From NCBI GenBank assembly GCA_004366195.1, contig ML214209.1, positions 3,470 to 12,754 on the forward strand: a stretch of DNA of 9,285 bases, written 5' to 3'. Of this stretch, positions 1-6,610 are shown piece by piece. Position numbers and translations under genes: made by a program. The DNA comes from Actinomycetota bacterium (GTDB taxonomy: Bacteria; Actinomycetota; UBA4738; HRBIN12). The notes under the pieces are model-generated. The model made no database searches. It was given only the letters and a program-made list of their open reading frames with translations, and was not told the DNA's origin. Position 1 is the stretch's first letter; the number at the start of each line of letters is the position of its first letter.

Positions 1-347
1 CGACCGGCCGGGTCGAACACCAGGGCGGTGTTGTGGAGCCGTCGCCCCGCCCGCTCCACGATGGAGCCCGGGGCCAGCCACCGGCCGACCGAGCGCGCGA
101 GGCGCGACAGCCGCTCGGTGAGGGGGCCGGGGACCGACTCCGCCACCCGACGGGCGTGGTCCGGCGGCCCCGGCGTCCACGGGTCCTCGCCGGTGAGGAA
201 GAGCTCGGGGAACAGGTACAGGTCGACGTGGGGGAGCGTGCGGCGCCACATCCGCACGGACCGCTCGAGCTCCTCGAGGGTCGCCGGAGCGTCCCAGGGC
301 ACGGGGCGCGCCTGCGCGGCGAGGACCGTGAGCGTCGAGCCCGTCAC
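1..347 (-). CDS. Carbon-nitrogen hydrolase (nitrilase superfamily), N-terminal part, cut by window edge
   Basis: This minus-strand reading frame stays open to the window edge, giving about 115 residues. The translation begins VTGSTLTVLAAQARPVPW. It contains LYLFPELFLTGEDPW near residues 45-60, where the Glu of PEL matches the catalytic Glu of the nitrilase superfamily. Near the edge it contains RLHNTALVFDPAGR, the usual strand pair where this family reads N-T-A...G. The catalytic Lys and Cys would lie beyond the edge. Members hydrolyse amides or nitriles in the cytoplasm; the substrate cannot be told from this part. I chose GTG at 347 because a TAGGCT box ends 8 nt upstream, the leaderless layout seen at other genes here, and because there is no Shine-Dalgarno sequence. 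It starts 37 nt after the kamA stop on the same strand but seems to have its own promoter. Family call is firm, start moderately so. Confidence 0.85.
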   Translation of the reverse strand, partial: MTGSTLTVLAAQARPVPWDAPATLEELERSVRMWRRTLPHVDLYLFPELFLTGEDPWTPGPPDHARRVAESVPGPLTERLSRLARSVGRWLAPGSIVERAGRRLHNTALVFDPAG

Positions 348-355
348 GAGCCCGG

Positions 356-361
356 AGCCTA
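356..361 (-). promoter_or_regulatory. -10 box TAGGCT for the CN-hydrolase gene
   Basis: Read on the minus strand, TAGGCT is followed by 8 nt and then GTG. This spacing would place transcription start at or next to the start codon, so the mRNA would be leaderless. The box overlaps a weak inverted repeat (GCAGG/CCTGC, 362-377) just after the kamA stop codon. No clear -35 box is visible. Confidence 0.45.
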
Positions 362-384
362 GCAGGCCGTCACCTGCCGGAGGA

Positions 385-1809
385 TCAGACCGGCTGGAGC
401 TCCCGGCTCGCCTGCTTCGCGAGGTACTCGCGCCAGTACGCCCGCCCCTCCTCGGGGAGCGTGGAGATCGGGTCGTAGTACGGGTACTCGCGCGTGAGCG
501 CCTCGGGGTCGTCGTACTCGATGCTCGTCCGGTAGTTCTTGCGCCAGTAGCTGATGCCCTTCACGCGGTCGTACCGGTGGACCATGTGGACCCAGCGCTT
601 CCCGACGAACGGGACGTCCACGACGATCCGCGGCGTCGCGAACCCCGGCAGGTACCCCATGATCGCGAACTGCAGGTCCTGCGCCTCCCAGATCGCCGTG
701 CGCCAGTGCTCCGCGTTGGGGATCATGTCGCACACGTAGAAGTAGTAGGGCATGACCTTCGCGTGGTCGAGGAGCATGAAGCACAGCTCGAGCAGGGCCT
801 GCGGGGTGGTGTTCACGCCGCGGAGCAGCACGCCCTGGTTGCGGACGTCGCGGTAGCCCATGTCGAGGAGCTTCCCGACCGCCTTGCCGAACAACGGGGT
901 CACCTGCTGCGCCGCGTTCACGTGGGTGTGCACGGCGATCTCGATGCCGCGCTCGTGGGCTCGCTTCACGATCTCCTCGTACCCGCGGAGCACCTCGTCC
1001 TGCAGGAAGTGCTGCGGCAGCCCCATGAGGGCCTTCGTCGCGAGCCGCACGTCCCGGATGTTGGGGATCTCGAACAGCTCGAACAGCCAGGCCTTCAGGC
1101 GCTCGATCGGGATGTTCGCGACGTCCCCGCCGGAGACCACGACGTCCCGCACCATGGGCGTCTTGCGCAGGTAGTCGAGCATCGCCCGCCAGCGGTCCTG
1201 CTGCTTCAGCTCGAACTTGTACTTCAGGACCTGGGCGGTGTCGGTGCCGACGAGGTCCATCCGCGTGCAGTGGCCGCAGTACTGCGGGCAGGTGGGGATC
1301 ATCTCGGCCAGGACCTTCGTCGGGTACCGGTGCGTGAGCCCCTCGACCGGCCACATGTCGGCCTCGTGGAGGGAGTCGCGGGAGGCCATGGGGTGGCTCG
1401 GGAACTCGGGGTCGCGCTCGCTGAAGGCCGGTGCCATGTACCGACGCACCGGGTCGTTCCGGAGATCGTCGGTGTTCATGAGGTTGATCATGTGGGGCGG
1501 GATCAGCATCGGCATCGTGGCCCGCTCCCGCTGGTCGCGCTCGATGTCCGCGTACAGGTCGTCGGGGAGGAGGTCGCCGAGGGCGCGCTTGAACTCCACG
1601 AGGTTCTTCACCGTGTGCGCCCGCTGCCACTGCGCCGACTCCCACTGCTCCTTGGTCACGTCCCGGTAGCCGGGGATGCGGCGCCAGTCGGGCTCCACGT
1701 ACTCGCGCTTCAGCGGGTACTCGAAGGGCTGCTCCGCTGGCCGCGCCTTCCCGACCTCACGCTTCGGCCGGACCTTCGTCGGTGTCGACTGGACCATCTC
1801 CTCGCTCAT
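385..1809 (-). CDS. kamA: Lysine 2,3-aminomutase family radical SAM/PLP enzyme (divergent KamA)
   Basis: The 474-residue product is a KamA-family enzyme. Known members use a [4Fe-4S] cluster, SAM and PLP to move the alpha-amino group of L-lysine to the beta carbon, making beta-lysine. The CX3CX2C cluster motif is C174, C178 and C181, followed by Thr-Arg; R183 matches the Arg that holds the substrate carboxylate. GLTHRYP (157-163), VSGGD (225-229), the segment around LLRGVN (328-333) and YVCD (358-361) are family signatures. D361 and D398 match the two Asp residues that hold the lysine epsilon-amino group. The usual PGGGGK that supplies the PLP lysine is instead D398-V-P-F-V-G-K404, so K404 is the likely but shifted PLP lysine. 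The N-terminus is long compared with the roughly 416-residue clostridial enzyme. ATG at 1809 is preceded by AGGAGG at 8 nt. No beta-lysine acetyltransferase gene is seen in the window, so an osmolyte role is untested. Other amino acid substrates remain possible. Confidence 0.88.
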   Translation of the reverse strand: MSEEMVQSTPTKVRPKREVGKARPAEQPFEYPLKREYVEPDWRRIPGYRDVTKEQWESAQWQRAHTVKNLVEFKRALGDLLPDDLYADIERDQRERATMPMLIPPHMINLMNTDDLRNDPVRRYMAPAFSERDPEFPSHPMASRDSLHEADMWPVEGLTHRYPTKVLAEMIPTCPQYCGHCTRMDLVGTDTAQVLKYKFELKQQDRWRAMLDYLRKTPMVRDVVVSGGDVANIPIERLKAWLFELFEIPNIRDVRLATKALMGLPQHFLQDEVLRGYEEIVKRAHERGIEIAVHTHVNAAQQVTPLFGKAVGKLLDMGYRDVRNQGVLLRGVNTTPQALLELCFMLLDHAKVMPYYFYVCDMIPNAEHWRTAIWEAQDLQFAIMGYLPGFATPRIVVDVPFVGKRWVHMVHRYDRVKGISYWRKNYRTSIEYDDPEALTREYPYYDPISTLPEEGRAYWREYLAKQASRELQPV

Positions 1810-1877
1810 GGTGGCTTCCTCCTGGCCGAGCCCGGCGTCGCCCGACGCTCGCCGCCGGTGATGCGAACGTCTTTCAC
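1806..1877 (-). CDS. Possible 23-residue leader ORF coupled to kamA
   Basis: A GTG at 1877 opens a 23-codon frame rich in Arg, Lys and Pro (VKDVRITGGERR...RRKPP). Its TGA overlaps the kamA ATG as ATGA, the usual geometry of translational coupling, and the kamA Shine-Dalgarno sequence lies inside it. The GTG is 9 nt after a TATCAT box, so it would sit almost at the 5' end of the transcript. The frame is short and could be chance, and its last codons are fixed by the Shine-Dalgarno sequence. It contains only two lysines, so classic lysine attenuation is unlikely. Confidence 0.25.
   Translation of the reverse strand: MKDVRITGGERRATPGSARRKPP
1818..1823 (-). promoter_or_regulatory. Ribosome binding site of kamA
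   Basis: AGGAGG on the minus strand ends 8 nt before the ATG at 1809. It decides the kamA start among the upstream in-frame candidates, whose translations show no family similarity. Confidence 0.8.
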
Positions 1878-1886
1878 CAGAACTCC

Positions 1887-1892
1887 ATGATA
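1887..1892 (-). promoter_or_regulatory. Candidate -10 box TATCAT for kamA
   Basis: TATCAT on the minus strand is the best -10 match in the region between kamA and the cold-shock gene. Transcription would start near 1880, giving a leader of about 70 nt. No convincing -35 box is seen at the usual distance. Confidence 0.35.
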
Positions 1893-1969
1893 CGCCCGGT
1901 AGCCATCCGGACCGTCGAACCGTCCGCCGAACGATCTTCGTTGCGGCTCCCGGCTCGCGTCGGCCGGGT

Positions 1970-1977
1970 GGTACGCT
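1970..1977 (+). promoter_or_regulatory. Extended -10 box GGTACGCT for the cold-shock gene
   Basis: GGTACGCT is the same octamer found before tdh and, on the other strand, before the RGG-tail gene. It predicts transcription start near 1984 and a 5' leader of about 113 nt. A TTGCGG at 1941-1946 is too far away (25 nt) to be a normal -35. Confidence 0.5.
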
Positions 1978-1983
1978 GCCGTC

Positions 1984-2096
1984 GAGGGGTACGGCATGGC
2001 GTTGCGGCAACACCAGCGGTTCCCTCCCGGCCGGATGGCCGGTGGCCCGAAGGGCGGCGGCACAGGCCCGGACGGCCGAGGAAGGAGGGAGTCGCG
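1984..2096 (+). promoter_or_regulatory. Structured 5' leader of the cold-shock gene with anti-Shine-Dalgarno segment
   Basis: The leader holds a hairpin at 1997-2015 (seven pairs, one C/A mismatch, CGG loop). TCCCTCC at 2021-2027 is a perfect complement of GGAGGGA in the ribosome binding site (2084-2090); the pairing extends to 2018/2093 with two G-U pairs and one G-C pair. Between these arms lie CCGGCC/GGCCGG (2027-2042, GGAT loop), GCCC/GGGC (2045-2055, GAA loop) and GGCC/GGCC (2065-2077). Long structured leaders are known to control proteobacterial cspA. Here the fold is read by eye only, and hairpins arise easily in GC-rich DNA. Confidence 0.45.
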
Positions 2097-2300
2097 GTGG
2101 CGATCGGAACCGTGAAGTGGTTCAGCCCGGAGAAGGGCTACGGCTTCATCTCCCAGGAGGGCGGCCCCGACGTGTTCGTGCATTTCAGCGCGATCGAGGG
2201 CGAGGGGTACCGCAACCTGGAGGAGGGCCAGCGGGTCGAGTTCGAGGTGACCCAGGGCCAGAAGGGCCCGCAGGCGGCGAACGTCCGAGTCATCGGGTAG
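2097..2300 (+). CDS. Cold-shock domain protein (Csp)
   Basis: This 67-residue protein is the complete length of a bacterial cold-shock protein, a single five-stranded OB fold that binds single-stranded RNA and DNA and melts RNA structure in the cytoplasm. It opens with GTVKWF (4-9). The RNP1 motif is KGYGFIS (13-19) and the RNP2 motif is DVFVHFSAI (25-33), so the aromatic nucleic-acid-binding surface is intact. It ends in ANVRVIG as usual. The GTG start is fixed by AGGAGG at 2083-2088 with an 8-nt spacer and by the normal family N-terminus (Met-Ala-x-Gly-Thr-Val-Lys). It stands alone, divergent from kamA and convergent with the RGG-tail gene. Whether it is cold-induced cannot be told from the protein; the leader suggests post-transcriptional control. 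Confidence 0.96.
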   Translation: MAIGTVKWFSPEKGYGFISQEGGPDVFVHFSAIEGEGYRNLEEGQRVEFEVTQGQKGPQAANVRVIG

Positions 2301-2429
2301 GCCCCCTCGTCGGGGAGGGTCGTCGGGGAGGGTCGCTGCGCCCCGCGCCGCGCCCCGCGCGGGCGCCGGTGGCCCCGACGGAGGTCGGCCCCTACGGGGG
2401 TCGGCGTGGGGGCGGATCCGGACGACCGG
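2301..2429. terminator. GC-rich convergent intergenic region with hairpins, possible bidirectional terminator
   Basis: The 129 nt between the convergent cold-shock and RGG-tail genes hold CCCTC/GAGGG right after the csp stop (2304-2319), a GCGCCC/GGGCGC hairpin (2350-2366) and CCGAC/GTCGG (2375-2388). None is followed by a T-run, so these are at best weak or Rho-assisted terminators. Nothing else is seen here. Confidence 0.35.
2308..2333 (+). repeat. Perfect 13-bp tandem duplication
   Basis: Two adjacent identical copies of CGTCGGGGAGGGT start 8 nt after the csp stop codon. This is probably a small slippage duplication. It duplicates the GAGGG arm that can pair with CCCTC at 2304-2308. Confidence 0.8.
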
Positions 2430-2726
2430 CTAGCGGCGGGGACCGCCGCGGCCGCCGCGACCGCCGCTCCGGAGGCCGCCCCCGCGCGGGCGACGGTCGA
2501 ACCGGAAGGTGTCCTTCTCGGGACGGGGCAGGCGCGACTTCAGCGACGGCACGCCCGTGCGCTCGTAGCGCACGCGGATGTGGTCCACCTCGTTCGAGCG
2601 CTCCATCTCGCGCCATCCGGCGGCGAGGAGGTGGCGGTGTCGGCCGGCGGCGCCCTTGCGCAGGCGGTCGGTGTTCGGGACCTTCAGGTAGAGGCGCTCG
2701 ACGCGGGTCTCTCGGTGTTCAGCCAT
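2430..2726 (-). CDS. Small basic protein with RGG-type tail, unknown function
   Basis: I do not recognise the family. The 98-residue product has an ordered-looking part up to about residue 75, with RLYLKVPNTDRLRKG (11-25) and WREMERSNEVDHIRVRYERTG (38-58), and then a low-complexity Arg/Gly tail from about 78 onward (RPRGGGLRSGGRGGRGG and a final PRR). RGG tails commonly bind RNA, so a nucleic-acid role is inferred, helped by the neighbouring cold-shock gene and the nearby DEAD-box gene. There is no signal peptide or membrane segment. ATG at 2726 lies 7 nt after a GGTACGCT box, so the mRNA is probably leaderless. The long open frame upstream is antisense to transketolase and is not part of this gene. 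That the gene is real rests on the promoter, sensible start and biased composition. Confidence 0.7.
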   Translation of the reverse strand: MAEHRETRVERLYLKVPNTDRLRKGAAGRHRHLLAAGWREMERSNEVDHIRVRYERTGVPSLKSRLPRPEKDTFRFDRRPRGGGLRSGGRGGRGGPRR

Positions 2727-2733
2727 CGACCCC

Positions 2734-2741
2734 AGCGTACC
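2734..2741 (-). promoter_or_regulatory. Extended -10 box GGTACGCT for the RGG-tail gene
   Basis: On the minus strand GGTACGCT is followed by 7 nt and the ATG at 2726. Transcription would start at or beside the A of the start codon, which predicts a leaderless mRNA. The octamer is identical to those before csp and tdh. Confidence 0.55.
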
Positions 2742-2775
2742 AGGCCACGTCTCGCCCACCGGCGCCCCGTTCCCG

Positions 2776-2804
2776 TAAGCTTCCCGCGGCCCGGCACGGG
2801 AGGG
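2776..2804 (+). promoter_or_regulatory. Candidate -10 (TAAGCT) and ribosome binding site of transketolase
   Basis: TAAGCT at 2776-2781 fits the TANNNT pattern of this window. GGGAGGG at 2798-2804 ends 6 nt before the ATG at 2811 and sets the start. No -35 box is clear. Confidence 0.4.
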
Positions 2805-2810
2805 TGGTCG

Positions 2811-4658
2811 ATGGACGACGTCGAACGGTGGAACGAGCTCGCGGCGCAGCTCTCGGTGGACGCGATCCGAGCCTCGACGACGGCCGGATCCGGCCACCCC
2901 ACCTCCTCCCTGTCCTGCGCCCACCTCCTCGCGGTCCTGTTCTCCGACCACCTGCGGATGGACGTCGCCGACCCGAAGGCGCCGAACAACGATCGGTTCA
3001 TCCTCTCCAAGGGACACGCCTCGCCGGGCATGTACGCGGTGCTGAAGGCCATCGGTGCGATCGACGACGCCACGCTCCTCTCCTTCCGCAAGCTCGGCAG
3101 CCCGCTCCAGGGCCACCCGGTGCCCCTGCCGGACCTGCCCTGGATCGACGTGGCCACGGGCTCCCTCGGACAGGGGCTCGCCATCGGGCTCGGGATGGCC
3201 CTCGCCATGCGTCTGGACGGGATCCCGGCGCGGGTGTGGGTGCTGATGGGTGACTCGGAGATGGCCGAGGGCTCGGTGTGGGAGGCGATGGCGAACGCCT
3301 CGCACCACGGTGTGGGCAACCTGGTCGCGATCTGCGACATGAACCGGCTGGGGCAGCGCGGGCCCACGATGCTCGGCTGGAACGGCGCAGCGTACGTCGA
3401 GCGCGCCCGGGCCTTCGGCTGGGAGGCGGTCGAGGTGGACGGGCACGACCCCGCCGCGGTCGACCAGGCGTACCGGTGGGCGACGAACGTCGAGCGCCCC
3501 GCGCTCATCGTGGCCCGGACCCGCAAGGGGTACGGGGTCTCGTTCCTCGAGGACGCGGAGGGCTGGCACGGCAAGGCGCTCTCCCCGGAGCAGGCCGAGG
3601 CGGCCATCGCGGAGCTCGGCGGGCCGCGCGACGTCCGCATGGTCCCGCCCAAGCCCGAGCCGTGGTCGCCGCCGGCGGTCACGCCATCGCGGGTGGATCC
3701 GCCCACCTACACGGAACCGATCGCCACGCGCAAGGCCTTCGGCGAGGCCCTGGCGGCGATGGCGGCCCGCCGGGACGTCGTCGTCCTCGACGGCGAGGTC
3801 TCCAACTCCACCTACACCGAGGACTTCCAGGCCGCGGCCCCGGAGCGCTTCGTCGAGCTCTACATCGCGGAGCAGTGCATGGTCGGCGTGGCCGTCGGCC
3901 TCCAGGCGCTCGGCAAGACCGTGTACGCGGCGACCTTCGGCGCGTTCCTGACCCGCGCCTACGACTTCATCCGGATGGCGGCCGTGTCGCGAGCGAACCT
4001 GCGGCTGTGCGGCTCGCACGCCGGGGTGTCGATCGGGGAGGACGGCCCGTCCCAGATGGGGCTGGAGGACCTGGCGATGATGCGGGCGGTGCACGGCTCC
4101 ACCGTCCTCTACCCCGCCGACGGGAACGCGGCGGCGGCCCTCACGGTCGCCATGGCCGAGGTGCCGGGCATCTCGTACCTGCGCACGACGCGGGAGAAGA
4201 CGCCCGTCCTGTACCCGGCCGGCGAGCGCTTCGAGGTCGGCGGCAGCAAGGTGCTGCGCTCGAGCGAGGGCGACGAGGCGACGATCGTCGGAGCCGGGAT
4301 CACCGTGTTCGAGGCCCTGCGCGCGGCGGACGAGCTCGCCGCGGAGGGACGACGGGTGCGCGTCATCGACGCGTACTCGGTGAAGCCGATCGACACGGAG
4401 ACCCTGGTCCGAGCGATGGCCGAGACCGGTCTGCTGGTGGTGGTCGAGGACCACTGGATGGAGGGCGGGCTCGGTGAGGCGGTGCTCGCGGCCCTCGCCC
4501 GAGCGCCGGAGGTCCGAGGCCGGGTCGTCCGCCTCGGGGTGGGTGCCATGCCGGGCTCGGGGACCCCCGAGGAGCTCCGCGAGTGGGCGGGGATCTCGGC
4601 CCGGGCGATCGCCGAGCGCGTGCGGGGCGAGCTCCGGCTCCGGGCGGAGCGGGGCTGA
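2811..4658 (+). CDS. tkt: Transketolase, single-chain, animal-type
   Basis: This 615-residue ThDP/Mg-dependent enzyme moves two-carbon ketol units between sugar phosphates in the non-oxidative pentose phosphate pathway, in the cytoplasm. The N-terminal ThDP pyrophosphate domain has GSGHP (26-30, H29), SKGHA (66-70, H69), GHP (101-103) and GDSE...N (G147, D148, N178 as Mg/ThDP ligands; the usual third-position Gly is Ser149). The pyrimidine domain follows, with IATRKA (304-309), YIAEQ (351-355; E354 is the Glu that activates ThDP) and GSHAGVSIGEDGPSQM (401-416). The C-terminal domain starts near 490. RLGQ (179-182), EDGPSQM and the length match vertebrate transketolase (about 623 residues) better than the 660-residue E. 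coli TktA type. Q415 stands where vertebrate enzymes have Gln and E. coli-type enzymes have His. The next gene has its own promoter, so this looks monocistronic. Confidence 0.95.
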   Translation: MDDVERWNELAAQLSVDAIRASTTAGSGHPTSSLSCAHLLAVLFSDHLRMDVADPKAPNNDRFILSKGHASPGMYAVLKAIGAIDDATLLSFRKLGSPLQGHPVPLPDLPWIDVATGSLGQGLAIGLGMALAMRLDGIPARVWVLMGDSEMAEGSVWEAMANASHHGVGNLVAICDMNRLGQRGPTMLGWNGAAYVERARAFGWEAVEVDGHDPAAVDQAYRWATNVERPALIVARTRKGYGVSFLEDAEGWHGKALSPEQAEAAIAELGGPRDVRMVPPKPEPWSPPAVTPSRVDPPTYTEPIATRKAFGEALAAMAARRDVVVLDGEVSNSTYTEDFQAAAPERFVELYIAEQCMVGVAVGLQALGKTVYAATFGAFLTRAYDFIRMAAVSRANLRLCGSHAGVSIGEDGPSQMGLEDLAMMRAVHGSTVLYPADGNAAAALTVAMAEVPGISYLRTTREKTPVLYPAGERFEVGGSKVLRSSEGDEATIVGAGITVFEALRAADELAAEGRRVRVIDAYSVKPIDTETLVRAMAETGLLVVVEDHWMEGGLGEAVLAALARAPEVRGRVVRLGVGAMPGSGTPEELREWAGISARAIAERVRGELRLRAERG

Positions 4659-4684
4659 GCGTCGGGTCGTCCGCACCCCCACCT

Positions 4685-4692
4685 GGTAGGGT
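4685..4692 (+). promoter_or_regulatory. Extended -10 box GGTAGGGT for the DEAD-box gene
   Basis: GGTAGGGT lies 27 nt after the transketolase stop and predicts transcription start near 4699, exactly at the base of the first leader hairpin. The same octamer stands before kbl. Confidence 0.5.
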
Positions 4693-4698
4693 TGGGGC

Positions 4699-4812
4699 AC
4701 GGACGGCGAGGCCGTCCCGTGAGGTTCCGTCCCCCTCAGTTCCTCCGTGCGGTGGTTCCGGGGCAAGGAGAACCTCCCCGGATCGCGGGGCGACCCGCAG
4801 CAAGGAGGAACC
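4699..4812 (+). promoter_or_regulatory. Structured 5' leader of the DEAD-box gene with anti-Shine-Dalgarno segment
   Basis: Three perfect hairpins follow each other. Stem 1 is GGACGGC/GCCGTCC (4701-4717, GAG loop). Stem 2 is TCCGGGG/CCCCGGA (4757-4782), with an inner AGG/CCT closed by an AGAA loop. Stem 3 is GCGGG/CCCGC (4785-4798) with a GCGA loop of the GNRA class. GTTCCTCC at 4739-4746 is a perfect 8-nt complement of GGAGGAAC (4804-4811), which is the ribosome binding site. Pairing of these two would close a three-way junction around stems 2 and 3 and hide the start region. Stem 2 also carries a decoy-like AAGGAG at 4765-4770. This matches no element I can name; the fold is read by eye. 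Confidence 0.5.
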
Positions 4813-5997
<1,185 letters not shown>

Positions 5998-6035
5998 GCC
6001 GCTCGGTCGGGGTCGCGACGGTGGTCCGGCCGGAG

Positions 6036-6064
6036 CGGGCCGGGATGCGGGCGGTCCCGGCCCG
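6036..6064. terminator. Perfect 10-bp inverted repeat between convergent genes
   Basis: CGGGCCGGGA and TCCCGGCCCG form a perfect 10-bp stem with a 9-nt loop (TGCGGGCGG), between the ends of the DEAD-box gene and the cupredoxin gene. A G-U pair can extend it. There is no T-run on either side, so it may act as a Rho-assisted or actinobacterial U-less terminator for both strands. Confidence 0.6.
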
Positions 6065-6070
6065 TCCCCC

Positions 6071-6523
6071 TCACTCGACGGTGAAGGCGGTGCGCATACC
6101 TTCCTGGTAGTGCGCCTCCGGCTCGTCCTCGTCGTAGATGTTGCAGATGAGGACGTAGCTGCCGGCCTCGAGGTCGAGCGTGAGGCTGCGGGTCTCGCCG
6201 ACCGGGAACTCCTCGATCTCGTCGAGGACCTCGATCCCCTCGCCGTCCTCGTTCACCGTCCCATCGGGGTTGGTAGGCAGCTGGTCCGGCGCGAGGTCGG
6301 TCCGGATCACGACGAGCTCATGGGGATCGTTCGGTCCCTCGTTCGTCGTCTCGAACGTCACCTCGCCCGCCGAGATCGAGCTGGGGTTCGCGGCGATCGC
6401 GAACTCCTGGAGCGTCACCTCGACGGTACCGCCTCCGCCGCCGCCCCCGCACGCGGTCGCGACCAGCGCGAGCGCGAGCGCGGCGGATGCCGGCAGCCAC
6501 CTGCGTACCGCGCGTTCCGTCAT
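6071..6523 (-). CDS. Cupredoxin-like (blue copper) lipoprotein
   Basis: The 150-residue product starts with Arg-rich MTERAVRR, a hydrophobic stretch and ATAC, a lipobox with C25 as the lipidated residue; seven glycines (26-32) then act as a linker. The rest reads as a plastocyanin-like beta sandwich. Candidate type 1 copper ligands are H68 (PHELVV), C127 (YVLICNIY), H138 and M143 (HYQEGM). In common CNIPGHYEAGM loops the His is five residues after the Cys; here it is eleven, because of an acidic YDEDEPEA stretch. The protein should sit on the outer face of the membrane and carry electrons or hold copper; the partner is unknown. ATG at 6523 follows a GAGAGGAGA ribosome binding site. It is downstream of the other lipoprotein on the same strand with an 87-nt gap and its own -10 box. 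Confidence 0.85.
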   Translation of the reverse strand: MTERAVRRWLPASAALALALVATACGGGGGGGTVEVTLQEFAIAANPSSISAGEVTFETTNEGPNDPHELVVIRTDLAPDQLPTNPDGTVNEDGEGIEVLDEIEEFPVGETRSLTLDLEAGSYVLICNIYDEDEPEAHYQEGMRTAFTVE

Positions 6524-6558
6524 CGTCTCTCCTCTCTCCCACGTGACGGATGCGCGAG

Positions 6559-6564
6559 AGTGTA
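6559..6564 (-). promoter_or_regulatory. -10 box TACACT for the cupredoxin gene
   Basis: TACACT on the minus strand predicts transcription start near 6552 and a leader of about 28 nt that contains the purine-rich ribosome binding site. It lies in the 87-nt gap after the upstream lipoprotein gene and suggests separate transcription. Confidence 0.45.
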
Positions 6565-6610
6565 GGACGAACGGCCCACGGAGGGAAGCGGGGGTGACGT
6601 GCCCGCGTCG

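Noticed and set aside
1810..1880. Lysine riboswitch before kamA
   Set aside because: The leader is only about 70 nt, far shorter than the lysine riboswitch, and shows none of its helices.
28..1890. 620-residue open frame on the plus strand
   Set aside because: It is antisense to kamA and has Arg/His/Val/Leu-rich composition typical of a shadow frame in GC-rich DNA, with no recognisable motif.
1941..1977. TTGCGG and TACGCT as a -35/-10 pair before csp
   Set aside because: The spacing is 25 nt, too long for a normal sigma-70-type promoter; only the -10 box is kept.
2301..2429. Possible repeat array or CRISPR-like element after csp
   Set aside because: There are only two 13-bp copies with no spacers. 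The rest is plain GC-rich hairpin sequence.
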